From CBDCXF01 sp965223755 (lineage in GTDB: Bacteria > Acidobacteriota > Thermoanaerobaculia > Multivoradales > JAHEKO01): a stretch of DNA of 64,000 bases. The DNA lies in assembly GCA_965223755.1 (NCBI GenBank), contig CBDCXF010000001.1:496001-560000 (forward strand). The letters are read 5' to 3'. The translations under genes and the position numbers were made by a program. This document shows positions 56,612 through 64,000 of the stretch, piece by piece; within the stretch, counting starts at the first letter, position 1, and each line of letters opens with the position of its first letter. The notes below the pieces were generated by a model, which was not told the DNA's origin, did no database searches, and saw only the letters and a list, made by a program, of their open reading frames with translations.

Positions 56612-57820
56612 TTAGGAATCCTCTTCGCTTTCTTCGTCGTCTTCGTCGTCGCGTTGACGGCGTTCGCGGACCGCGTCGCCCTCTTCCAGGTCACGCTGGA
56701 TGCGGTGTGGTCCGGTAACCACTTGATCCCCTTCTTCGAGCCCGCCGGTGATCTGCACGTGGGTGATGTTGGACAGTCCGGTCTCGACCACGGCTTCGCG
56801 CACTTTGCCTTCTTCCACCGCGAGGACGGTCGGCTTTTCTTCGTCGTCCTCATCGGGCCGCATCAACACCGCCTGCACCGGCACCACCAAGGCGTCGGCG
56901 ATCTCGTCTGTGAGCACTTCGGCCCGTACCGACATGCCGGCTTTGAGTTCCTCATCGGGGTTGGTAAACAGGATCTTCACTTCGAAGAAAGTCACATCGG
57001 GCTGGTTGGGTCGATGGAACCCGGCGTTGCCGATCTCGACCACGCGCCCCTCGTAGGCAACGTGACGGTTGGCGTCGACGTGGAGCACGGCGGTCTGGTC
57101 GACCTCGATATGGACGATTTCGGTCTCATCGACATCCACGACCGCCTGCAATTCGGAAAGGTCGGCAATGGTGCCGATCACCGAGGCAGGATTGTTCATG
57201 GTGCCCGACACCACCACTTCGCCTTCCTCGGCGTTGAGTTGAATCACGCGACCGGAGATCGGAGTGTAGATGGTGGTTTTCTTGAGGTCGTCTGCGGCTT
57301 TGTCGAGCGTGGCCTGGGCTTGGATGACTCCGCTGCGCGCTTGCTCGCGCCGCAAATCGGCCGAGCGCGCCGCGAGTTGCGCCGCTTCGAGGTCGCCCTG
57401 CGACAGGATGCGATCGTTGAAAAGACGTTCGGCGCGGGCCAGCTTGAGCCCGGCGTCCTGCACCTCGATCTCGGCCTGACGCAGACGAGATCGTTGGATC
57501 TCGAGGTCGGCTCGAGCGCGATCGCGGCTGGCGATGAAGGCCTCTTTTTCGAGCTCGACCACCGCCTGCCCCGCCTCCACATCGTCGCCTTCATCCACGT
57601 GCAAAGTCTCAATCTTGGCGATGACGTGGGCGGAGAGATCGACCTTGGTTTCGGGGTCGACTTCACCGCGGGCTTTGACGATGCGTTGGATGGTCTGGCG
57701 TTCCACGGCTTCGATGTAGACGCGCTCTCCCTTGCCCTCGCGCTGGCCGGAAAACAGGCTCAGCGCCAGGATGGCCACCAGTACGATGACAACTGCAGCG
57801 ATGATCCAGGTGCGTTTCAT
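56612..57820 (-). CDS. membrane fusion protein (HlyD/MacA family)
   Basis: Periplasmic adaptor linking the ABC permease to TolC. An N-terminal signal anchor (WIIAAVVIVLVAILALSLFSG) precedes the lipoyl-like domain (ARGEVDPETKVDLSAHVIAKIETLHVDEGDDVEAGQAVVELEKE in two halves), a helical hairpin (about residues 95-165, with coiled-coil heptads AEIEVQDAGLKLARAERLF), then lipoyl and barrel domains. It has 402 residues. The acidic C-terminus (DDEDDEESEEDS) is unusual. It starts 16 bases after the YIP1 gene stop. Confidence 0.9.
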   Translation of the reverse strand: MKRTWIIAAVVIVLVAILALSLFSGQREGKGERVYIEAVERQTIQRIVKARGEVDPETKVDLSAHVIAKIETLHVDEGDDVEAGQAVVELEKEAFIASRDRARADLEIQRSRLRQAEIEVQDAGLKLARAERLFNDRILSQGDLEAAQLAARSADLRREQARSGVIQAQATLDKAADDLKKTTIYTPISGRVIQLNAEEGEVVVSGTMNNPASVIGTIADLSELQAVVDVDETEIVHIEVDQTAVLHVDANRHVAYEGRVVEIGNAGFHRPNQPDVTFFEVKILFTNPDEELKAGMSVRAEVLTDEIADALVVPVQAVLMRPDEDDEEKPTVLAVEEGKVREAVVETGLSNITHVQITGGLEEGDQVVTGPHRIQRDLEEGDAVRERRQRDDEDDEESEEDS

Positions 57821-57836
57821 GTACGGATCGAGCTTT

Positions 57837-58532
57837 CTAGCCGCCGAGGCTGGCGCTTCCCACCTTGAGCAGAATGCCGATTATCCACACGGCGATCGCA
57901 GCACCAAAAGCCTTGCCTTTGGAAACTCTGCCGACGACGGAAAAGCCGATGCCCATCAGGATCACGGCCCAGATGGTGAAGACGTTGATCGAGGTCAGAA
58001 ACTGCAACATCGGGCCCTCGGCTTCCATGAAGGACGCCAGGCCGTGCTTGAGCACGCCACCCGACTGAAGCTCCTGACCGGAAATCTCCGAGCGCGTCAG
58101 GGTCAGGGGAATGCTGAGGAGGGTGTGCACGATCCACGGCGCCATCGAGTGCACCGTCGTCGACAGACTCTGGACGTAGCTGAGTTCGAGGCCGCCCAAC
58201 ATGCGAATGAGCATCCACATCAGCAGCGCGGCGACCAGCCATACGAGGGGGAACCCGAGGATGACGCTGCCGAGGCTGGCGTAGGAGCCGAACTTGGCCC
58301 CCATCTCGATCCCCTGTTCCATTTGCGCCTCGGTCATCTGACGGCTGGAGCTTTCAAGCTGCATCCTGGCCACTTCTTCCCAATCGATTTTGGGAAAGGC
58401 GATCAGTTGGCCGGTTATAGCTACCGCCAACAAAATCACCATGGCCATCAGCCATTTGGGTTGTTCTCGCAGCGCGGCGAACGTTTTACCAGGAGAAATC
58501 AAAACCCCGACTAGATTCTGGATGGCGCTCAT
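57837..58532 (-). CDS. YIP1-family membrane protein
   Basis: A 231-residue multi-pass membrane protein. The N-terminus VGVLISPGKTFAALREQPKWLMAMVILLAV is the typical YIP1 domain start, and about five membrane helices follow (for example LGFPLVWLVAALLMWMLIRML, FTIWAVILMGIGFSVVGRV, GAAIAVWIIGILLKV). Function of bacterial YIP1 proteins is unknown. It lies between tolC and the membrane fusion protein, suggesting an accessory role in the efflux complex. Confidence 0.82.
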   Translation of the reverse strand: MSAIQNLVGVLISPGKTFAALREQPKWLMAMVILLAVAITGQLIAFPKIDWEEVARMQLESSSRQMTEAQMEQGIEMGAKFGSYASLGSVILGFPLVWLVAALLMWMLIRMLGGLELSYVQSLSTTVHSMAPWIVHTLLSIPLTLTRSEISGQELQSGGVLKHGLASFMEAEGPMLQFLTSINVFTIWAVILMGIGFSVVGRVSKGKAFGAAIAVWIIGILLKVGSASLGG

Positions 58533-58610
58533 GTCGTACCTCCTTTACCGAACACCTGCGCGGAGTCCCGTGCGCAGAGTTCAGTCTACCGGCTCTGCGG
58601 CCTACAGCAG

Positions 58611-60179
58611 CTACTCTTCGCCGACGATTTCGATGCCGGCGTGGTCCAGCAACTGTCCGGTCACCCGAAGGTACTCAACGTAGGCCTTGCGGTAGCCGGT
58701 GATGGCGATGACCTCGTTCGAACGCGCGCGGGTCAGGTCCTCTTGGATCTCCAACACCTGGTAACTGGTGGACAGTCCGTTTTCGAAACGCTTCTCCTCG
58801 GCCTCGAGGTTTTCCTCAGCCAGGCGGCGCGAGGCGGTGGTGCTCTCGATCAGCGCCGCCGCGGTCTCGACCGCGCGCGCCACCCGCCGCACCTCGGCCG
58901 CGATCTGGGCTTCGAGATCGGCGAGTTCCGCTTCGCCGCGTTCGCGGGCCAACTCAGCGATCGCCGATTGGGCCTCGCCCCACCGATTTTGCACCGGCAT
59001 GGTCAGGTTCAAAGCCGCCGACCACCCTTCGAAATCCCGGTCGGTGACCTGTCCTAGGGCGTCGCTGTAATCTCCGGGAGCTTGGAACAAGATCTCGCCG
59101 GTAATGAAGTCGCGTTCGGTGATGTCACCGCCGACTCCGTTGAAGCCGTAGGTGACATCGAGATCGAGGCGCGGCAGGCGTTGATTGCGATAGTAGTCCT
59201 CGTCGATGCGTAGATTGTCGACCGACCAGCGCTTGGACCGCAGTTCGGGTCGGTACTCGAGTGCCGAAGTGATGCCGGCTTCGACATCGAGACTTTGGGT
59301 CTCGGTCTCGGCCGGGGTGGTGGCGTCGATGGGAACCGACCAAAGTGCATCTTCGAGGTTGAGGAGCTGCCTCAGAGCATCTTCGGCGTTGCGCACCGCC
59401 GCTTGCGAGCGGATGACCGCCTCGCGGCGTTGGGCACTGCCGACTTCACTCTGCACCAATTCAAGCTGCGCCAACGTTCCAACTTCCACGCGCACTTCGT
59501 TTTGTTCGTGAAGTTGATCGGCAAGGGTCAAGGCTTCCTCATCGACCTCGAGCTGCCGCAACGCGTCGACCAGGTTCCAGTAGAGCTGCTCGGCCTGACT
59601 GACGGTTTCCGTAAGCTGGCGCTCAAAGGTCTCTTTGGAGACATTGGCGTTGTTCTTGGCGACCAGGATCTGCCGTTCGGTGGCGAGTCGGCCGAGGTCG
59701 CGCAGCAGAGGTTGAGTGAAGGAAAGATCGAGGTCGACACCGTACTGGGGGTTGAGCGCCGAGAAACGGGAGTTGGTTTCTCTGCGGAAGTTGTTCCAGT
59801 TGAGGCGCACGGTTCCACCCGAGGAGACCAGTTGCGACAACCCGAGATCCAGGCCTTGGCGTTCGAAGATCTGAATGTCGGCTCCGTCGAGGTTGGAGGC
59901 GGACGGCGTGGTCTCGTCGACCAGCGAGAATCTTCCGGTCAGATTCAGGTCGTAAATGCCGTGGCTGCCGAACAGGGTCTGCTCTGCTTCCTGGTACCGC
60001 AACCGCTCGACTTTGAGGCCCAGATTGCGTTCGATGGCGAGGGCGACGACTTGCTCCTGCGAGAGCTGAATCACTCCGTCGGTGGGAGAAAGGGATTCTT
60101 GACCGGCGGCCACTTGCGGAAGAGCGAGGGCGAAAAGCGTCGCCGCTACGCAGATGTAACGTTTGATGGTGGTATTCAC
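58611..60179 (-). CDS. TolC-family outer-membrane efflux protein
   Basis: Outer-membrane channel of a tripartite export system. A signal peptide (ICVAATLFALALPQVAAGQ) is followed by two repeated OEP domains with long helices (QLTETVSQAEQLYWNLVDALRQLEVDEEALTLADQLHEQNEVRVEVGTLAQLELVQSEV split into two helices; RVARAVETAAALIESTTASRRLAEENLEAEEKRFENGLSTSYQVLEIQEDL). It has 522 residues. GTG 60179 has GGAGG upstream. It is the first gene of the operon, followed by the YIP1, MFP, ATPase and permease genes. Confidence 0.9.
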   Translation of the reverse strand: MNTTIKRYICVAATLFALALPQVAAGQESLSPTDGVIQLSQEQVVALAIERNLGLKVERLRYQEAEQTLFGSHGIYDLNLTGRFSLVDETTPSASNLDGADIQIFERQGLDLGLSQLVSSGGTVRLNWNNFRRETNSRFSALNPQYGVDLDLSFTQPLLRDLGRLATERQILVAKNNANVSKETFERQLTETVSQAEQLYWNLVDALRQLEVDEEALTLADQLHEQNEVRVEVGTLAQLELVQSEVGSAQRREAVIRSQAAVRNAEDALRQLLNLEDALWSVPIDATTPAETETQSLDVEAGITSALEYRPELRSKRWSVDNLRIDEDYYRNQRLPRLDLDVTYGFNGVGGDITERDFITGEILFQAPGDYSDALGQVTDRDFEGWSAALNLTMPVQNRWGEAQSAIAELARERGEAELADLEAQIAAEVRRVARAVETAAALIESTTASRRLAEENLEAEEKRFENGLSTSYQVLEIQEDLTRARSNEVIAITGYRKAYVEYLRVTGQLLDHAGIEIVGEE

Positions 60180-60236
60180 GCCGTTCCTCCTTGTCGGATT
60201 GAGACTGTCGAGTAGCCGACCGTCCGTCGGTTGAAG

Positions 60237-61301
60237 CTACGGATTTGGGCTTGAAAAGTTCCAGTTTGTGTCGTTTTCGTTAACGCCGGGATGGAAGCAG
60301 GCGGCGACCGCGGTTCCAGATCCGACTTCTCGGATCGCTTCCCCGTTGTGCGGCTGCTCCGATTGGCAGCGGGAATCGGCCCTCGGGCAGCGCGGATGAA
60401 AGGCGCATCCCGAGGGAGGATTGGCTGGATCCGGCGGCTCTCCAGAGACCACGGTTCTGGCTGAGCGTTGAGTTGGATCGGGGCGCGGCACGCTGCGCAG
60501 CAGCGCTTGGGTGTAGGGATGCAGCGGCTGTTCCAGTACGGCGTCGGCGGGGCCTTGCTCGACCACGCGGCCGAGATAGAGCACCGCAATGCGGTCAGCG
60601 ACTTGGCGCACCACAGCCATGTCGTGGGTAATAAACAGCAAGGTCAACCCCAGTTGGTCTTTGAGATCCATGAGTAGATTGAGGACCTGGGCTTGCACCG
60701 AAACGTCGAGCGCTGAAACCGGTTCGTCGGCGACCAGCAACTGCGGTTCGGTGGCGAGGGCGCGGGCGATGCCGATGCGCTGGCGCTGACCGCCCGAGAA
60801 CTGGTGCGGATATCGGCTCGCAGCGTCGGCGCGGAGGCCGACCATTTCCAACAGTTCGGCGACGCGTTCGGCTTGCTCCTGTCTGCGGACTAGCTTGTGA
60901 ACGCGAAGCGGCTCGGCGATCGCCGCCCCCGCGGTCATGCGTGGATTGAGCGATCCATAAGGGTCTTGAAAGATCATTTGGAACCGCCGCCGTAGCCGTC
61001 GCAGCGGTTCGCCACGCAAGCCCAGTAGGTCGACGCCGTCGAATTCCACCGAACCGCAGTCGGCGTTCTCCAGCCTCATCAGGATGCGCGCCAGCGTGGT
61101 CTTGCCGCTCCCAGACTCCCCTACGACGGCCACGCACTCGCCCCGCTCCAGGTCGAGGTCGACGTCGGTGAGAGCGCGCACGGGGTGGAGGTCTTTGCCC
61201 CAGGCGCGCCGGCTGGAGAAGGTCTTGGTCAGGCCACGGATCGTGACTAGCGGTTGACTGCGGTTGGTAAGTGGCGGGCTGGCAGGGTACGGCTCAATCA
61301 T
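60237..61301 (-). CDS. oligopeptide/dipeptide ABC transporter ATP-binding protein (OppF/DppF type)
   Basis: One of a pair of ATPases for a peptide importer. Motifs: Walker A VVGESGSGKTTLARILM, Q-loop MIFQDPYGSLNPRM, signature QFSGGQRQRIGIARAL, Walker B LLVADEPVSALDVSVQAQVLNLL, and the C-terminal oligopeptide-type extension with a Cys cluster (GCAFHPRCPRADSRCQ) that often ligates an iron-sulfur cluster. It has 354 residues. It overlaps oppD by 4 bases. Neither the permeases nor the binding protein are in the window. Confidence 0.9.
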   Translation of the reverse strand: MIEPYPASPPLTNRSQPLVTIRGLTKTFSSRRAWGKDLHPVRALTDVDLDLERGECVAVVGESGSGKTTLARILMRLENADCGSVEFDGVDLLGLRGEPLRRLRRRFQMIFQDPYGSLNPRMTAGAAIAEPLRVHKLVRRQEQAERVAELLEMVGLRADAASRYPHQFSGGQRQRIGIARALATEPQLLVADEPVSALDVSVQAQVLNLLMDLKDQLGLTLLFITHDMAVVRQVADRIAVLYLGRVVEQGPADAVLEQPLHPYTQALLRSVPRPDPTQRSARTVVSGEPPDPANPPSGCAFHPRCPRADSRCQSEQPHNGEAIREVGSGTAVAACFHPGVNENDTNWNFSSPNP

Positions 61302-62305
61302 GTCGACGGCCGCCTATGAGTGGGGTCCTCCAAGAAGCAACGCGAACTTCCTCCCGAGTCCACCTCGTAGAGCTGCGGTGCGGTTGCAGTGCAGGGTTCG
61401 AAGGCGTCGGAACATCGCGGCGCGAAGGCACAGCCTTGGGGAAGAGAACCCAAAGCCGGGATCTGACCGTCGATCGCCGTCAACCGATCTTCTCGCTCAT
61501 CGACGCGGGGAAGCGCACGCAGGAGGGCCTGAGTGTAGGGATGTCGAGGCTGTTGGAACAAGCGGTCTACGTCGGCCTCTTCGACCACTTCACCCGCATA
61601 CATCACCACCACGCGCTCACAGGTTTCGGCGACGACCCCGAGGTCGTGAGTGATGAGGAGGACGCCAAGATCCCGTTCCCGCCGGAGGCGCTCGAAGAGG
61701 TCGAGAACCTGGGCTTGAATGGTGACGTCGAGAGCCGTGGTGGGTTCGTCGGCGATCAGCAGTCGCGGCTCCGCCGCTAACGCCATTGCGATCATCGCTC
61801 TCTGGCGCTGTCCCCCGGAGAGTTCGTGCGGATAGTTGCCCACCCGTTTCTGCGGATTGGGGATGGCGACCTCTTCGAGCAAGGCGACGGCTTTTTCCTT
61901 GGCCTCCTTGCGGCTGCAGGGATGGTGGGCGCGGATGGCCTCGCAGATCTGAAAGCCGATCGTGAACACGGGGTTGAGAGCCGTCATCGGCTCCTGAAAG
62001 ACGTAGCCGATCTCGCCGCCCCGGGTCTTTCGTAGCTCTTCCGGACCCATCTCGGCCAGAGCACGTCCATCGAGCCGGATCTTCCCCGCCGCCACGCGCC
62101 CTGGAGGTGGAGTGAGTCCAATGCAGGTCAGGGCCGTGACCGACTTCCCCGATCCCGACTCCCCCACCAGGCCCACGAATTCGCCGCTGGCAACAGCCAG
62201 GCTGACGCCTCGGACCGCGGCGACCCAGGTGGAGTTATGGCCTGGAAACTCGACCGTCAGGTCGTTGACTTCAAGTCGATAAGAACGGTCTAGGGACTCG
62301 GTCAT
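61298..62305 (-). CDS. oligopeptide/dipeptide ABC transporter ATP-binding protein (OppD/DppD type)
   Basis: The second ATPase of the pair. ATG 62305 (MTESLDRSYRLEVNDL) is used; it overlaps the peptidase stop by 4 bases. Walker A LVGESGSGKSVTALTCIGL, Q-loop YVFQEPMTALNPVF, signature ELSGGQRQRAMIAMAL, Walker B LLIADEPTTALDVTIQAQVLDLF. The C-terminal Cys motif GCAFAPRCSDAFEPC is present. It has 335 residues. Coupling to a leucyl aminopeptidase suggests peptide uptake and hydrolysis in one operon (inference). Confidence 0.91.
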   Translation of the reverse strand: MTESLDRSYRLEVNDLTVEFPGHNSTWVAAVRGVSLAVASGEFVGLVGESGSGKSVTALTCIGLTPPPGRVAAGKIRLDGRALAEMGPEELRKTRGGEIGYVFQEPMTALNPVFTIGFQICEAIRAHHPCSRKEAKEKAVALLEEVAIPNPQKRVGNYPHELSGGQRQRAMIAMALAAEPRLLIADEPTTALDVTIQAQVLDLFERLRRERDLGVLLITHDLGVVAETCERVVVMYAGEVVEEADVDRLFQQPRHPYTQALLRALPRVDEREDRLTAIDGQIPALGSLPQGCAFAPRCSDAFEPCTATAPQLYEVDSGGSSRCFLEDPTHRRPST

Positions 62306-63750
62306 TCGACCAGAGTTTGCAGCCAGCGAACGGTCAGAGCAACCCCGTATCCGGTGGCGTCCTTCTTCACCCGCCCTGGAGCCGGTAAATAAGCCGGCCC
62401 AGCGAGGTCGATATGCGCCCAATGCGGCGCCTCTTCAGTGAACTGTTTGAGGAAGGCCGCGGCGGTCGACGCTCCACCCCAGCGCGGTCCGGCGTTTTTG
62501 AGGTCGGCGTGATGGCCGCGCATTTGGTCGGTGAAGTGGGACCACAAGGGCAGTCGCCACAGGTACTCGCCCGCCTGATCGGCGGCATCGAGCAGAGCTT
62601 CAGCGGTGGCGTCGTCATCGCTGAAGAGGCCGGCGGTGCGTGTTCCCAGGGCGACGACGCAGGCCCCGGTCAAAGTCGCGTAGTCGATCAGGTAGTCGGG
62701 TTTTTCGCGCGCCGCCCAGGTCAGCGCGTCGGCGAGGATCATGCGACCTTCGGCGTCGGTGTTGAGAATCTCCACCGTCTTGCCGTTCATGCAGGTGACG
62801 ATGTCGCCGGGCCGGTAGGAGCGGCCGTCGAGCATGTTTTCCGCCAATGGCACGTACAACTCGAGGCGAGCCGGCAAGTTGAGTCTGGCGGCGGCGCGCC
62901 CGATTCCGAGAACGGTGCAAGCGCCGGACTTGTCGTACTTCATCTCGTCCATCGCGCCGGCCGGCTTGATCGAGATGCCGCCGGTGTCGAAGGTCACCCC
63001 CTTGCCGATCAAGGCGACTTTGGGTCCCTTGCTGCCGAATCGAACGCGCACGCAACGCGGCGGATTTGCCGATCCCGCTCCGACGGCAAGAATTCCGCCC
63101 ATGCCACGCCGCTGCAAAGCTGCGGGACCCAAGACCTCGACGCGGGCGCCCAGGTCGCGAAACACCTGGCGCGCTTGATTCGCCATCCATTCGGGGGTGG
63201 CCACGTTGGGCGGAGTGCTGGCGAGTTGTCGCGTCCAGAGGCTGCCCTCCGCGACTGCATCGGCGGTGCGCCGTGCGCCTGAATAGGCGCTGGCGTGGCT
63301 CGCGGGTGGGATGACAAGCAGGCGCCGTTGGCGGTGCTTCTTGGGTTTGGAACGAAAGCTATCGAAGCGATAGTCAGCCGTTTGCAACGCGTAGAGCACC
63401 CTCTTGGCGCGATCTTCGGCTCCGCGCCCAGAATCGCTCGGTAAAGCGACCGCGACGTCTTCATCGAGCTCATGGCTGAGCCTCTCGATGCGACGAGCCC
63501 AAGAAGACAGCACTTCGTGGCGAAGGCGATCTTTGGTCTTGAGCCGATCGACGACAACCACAATTCCCTTGTTGGTTTGTCCGCGACGCTGACTGCGGGC
63601 TCCTGGATCGGCGGTGGCGTCATTCCAAAGTTGCCGTGCGCAGGCCGCCACCGGACGCGGCAGTCGAGCGAGCGTCGGCAACGACTCCCGTCCGGTGATC
63701 CAGTAAGCCTTGGCACTGACGGTTTTACTTCGAGGCAGAACGATCTTCAT
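62302..63750 (-). CDS. pepA: leucyl aminopeptidase (M17 family)
   Basis: Cytoplasmic zinc or manganese aminopeptidase. The N-terminal domain is divergent; the catalytic domain has ALIGKGVTFDTGGISIKP (metal-binding Lys and Asp), MKYDKSGACTVLGI, ENMLDGRSYRPGDIVT and the family signature EILNTDAEGRMILADAL. It ends HIDLAGPAYLPAPGRVKKDATGYGV. It has 482 residues. It is the first gene of the operon with the two peptide-transporter ATPases, with which it overlaps. Symbol pepA is by family; allele identity is not certain. Confidence 0.92.
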   Translation of the reverse strand: MKIVLPRSKTVSAKAYWITGRESLPTLARLPRPVAACARQLWNDATADPGARSQRRGQTNKGIVVVVDRLKTKDRLRHEVLSSWARRIERLSHELDEDVAVALPSDSGRGAEDRAKRVLYALQTADYRFDSFRSKPKKHRQRRLLVIPPASHASAYSGARRTADAVAEGSLWTRQLASTPPNVATPEWMANQARQVFRDLGARVEVLGPAALQRRGMGGILAVGAGSANPPRCVRVRFGSKGPKVALIGKGVTFDTGGISIKPAGAMDEMKYDKSGACTVLGIGRAAARLNLPARLELYVPLAENMLDGRSYRPGDIVTCMNGKTVEILNTDAEGRMILADALTWAAREKPDYLIDYATLTGACVVALGTRTAGLFSDDDATAEALLDAADQAGEYLWRLPLWSHFTDQMRGHHADLKNAGPRWGGASTAAAFLKQFTEEAPHWAHIDLAGPAYLPAPGRVKKDATGYGVALTVRWLQTLVE

Positions 63751-63914
63751 CGTTTTGAGGACTCCATTTCCAACCGCCTGGCTCGTCGGTCGCGATGCCA
63801 GCGCGTGTCGCGAAGTGTAGCAACCGATGCGAGCTCACCCTGGGGCCCACAGACGCGGCACAGTCGCTCGGGTTATGCTGCATTCCCTTTGCGTACTCGG
63901 GCTCGATTCAAATC

Positions 63915-64000
63915 ATGGTAGCGCAGCAGACTTCCGCCCCAGATGGTTTCGATCTGGAGTCGCTTCGCAGACCGCTCTCGACATCATCGCCAGATCCAGA
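63915..64000 (+). CDS. possible start of a gene, truncated by the window end
   Basis: ATG 63915 opens a frame that stays open to the end of the window (MVAQQTSAPDGFDLESLRRP...), 28 codons. It diverges from pepA, and the 164-base gap between them has no clear promoter or ribosome-binding site. The short length makes coding status uncertain, and nothing about function can be said. Confidence 0.3.
   Translation, partial: MVAQQTSAPDGFDLESLRRPLSTSSPDP

Noticed and set aside
63472..63921. 149-aa plus-strand frame opposite the pepA 5' end
   Set aside because: Antisense to the aminopeptidase start; no domain or ribosome-binding site.
1..64000. CRISPR arrays, prophage genes, restriction-modification, toxin-antitoxin or biosynthetic clusters
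   Set aside because: No regularly spaced identical repeats or diagnostic protein families were found; the only mobile gene is the IS481-type transposase.

Overview
The window is a GC-rich bacterial chromosome segment made almost entirely of core genes, tightly packed and with few accessory insertions. It encodes a complete Tol-Pal system, four LPS-export (Lpt) components, a TonB/ExbD-type inner-membrane module and a TolC-linked efflux cassette, so the cell has an outer membrane. An LptF-LptG fusion, an LptC/LptA-type fusion, a CarD regulator, Rex, the HprK/RapZ/PtsN/RpoN cluster and a coiled-coil lipoprotein ending in a GALPGWLR-like motif fit Acidobacteriota best, possibly a Thermoanaerobaculia-like lineage. 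That assignment is inference from gene content, because no rRNA gene is present.

Layout. 1-15.7 kb (mostly + strand): the 3' part of dnaE, a CCA-adding-type nucleotidyltransferase, rsmD, divergent rex with its own operator, tRNA-Leu(CAG), rnr, der, a MerR-type regulator, tRNA-Pro(GGG), nusB, leuS and lptE. 15.8-21.2 kb (- strand): rpsT, then the Tol-Pal operon tolQ-tolR-tolA/tonB-tolB-pal-cpoB, closed by a clear intrinsic terminator. 21.4-25.8 kb: etfBA behind a perfect 24-bp palindrome, a convergent TrmH-family methyltransferase, an RNA-rich intergenic region and metK. 25.8-31.9 kb (- strand): an lptFG fusion operon, parAB and a BFN-domain protein. 31.9-45.4 kb (- strand): one long head-to-tail run accA, lptC/A, lptB, rpoN, hpf, ptsN, hprK, rapZ, EIIA-Man-like, HPr, ptsI, cupin, lipoprotein, miaB, joining envelope biogenesis to a regulatory PTS that has no sugar permease. 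45.5-49.3 kb: priA, a split zinc-ribbon protein and carD. 49.3-52.7 kb is the only accessory stretch: an IS481-type element, tRNA-Leu(CAA), an unknown gene and a frameshifted dehydrogenase. 52.7-63.8 kb (- strand): a secreted TPR protein, a tolC/YIP1/MFP/ABC efflux operon and a pepA-oppD-oppF operon.

Three families of GC-rich palindromic repeats occupy intergenic gaps near 10.6, 12.3-12.6, 50.6-50.8, 52.7 and 54.6 kb. Three conserved genes (HPr, a PP0621-like protein, a 6-phosphogluconate-dehydrogenase-like protein) are each interrupted by a frameshift, two of them by a clear single base. That pattern may reflect assembly error as easily as biology.

The most interesting non-housekeeping signals are: a series of perfect hairpins ending in a strong terminator on the minus strand between metK and trmH (a candidate structured RNA or attenuator leader); a three-arm terminator/antiterminator arrangement upstream of metK; a 15-bp minisatellite inside priA between helicase motifs; an EIIA-Man protein whose phosphorylatable His is replaced by Gln; and a consensus carD promoter whose -35 box lies one base from an IS end.
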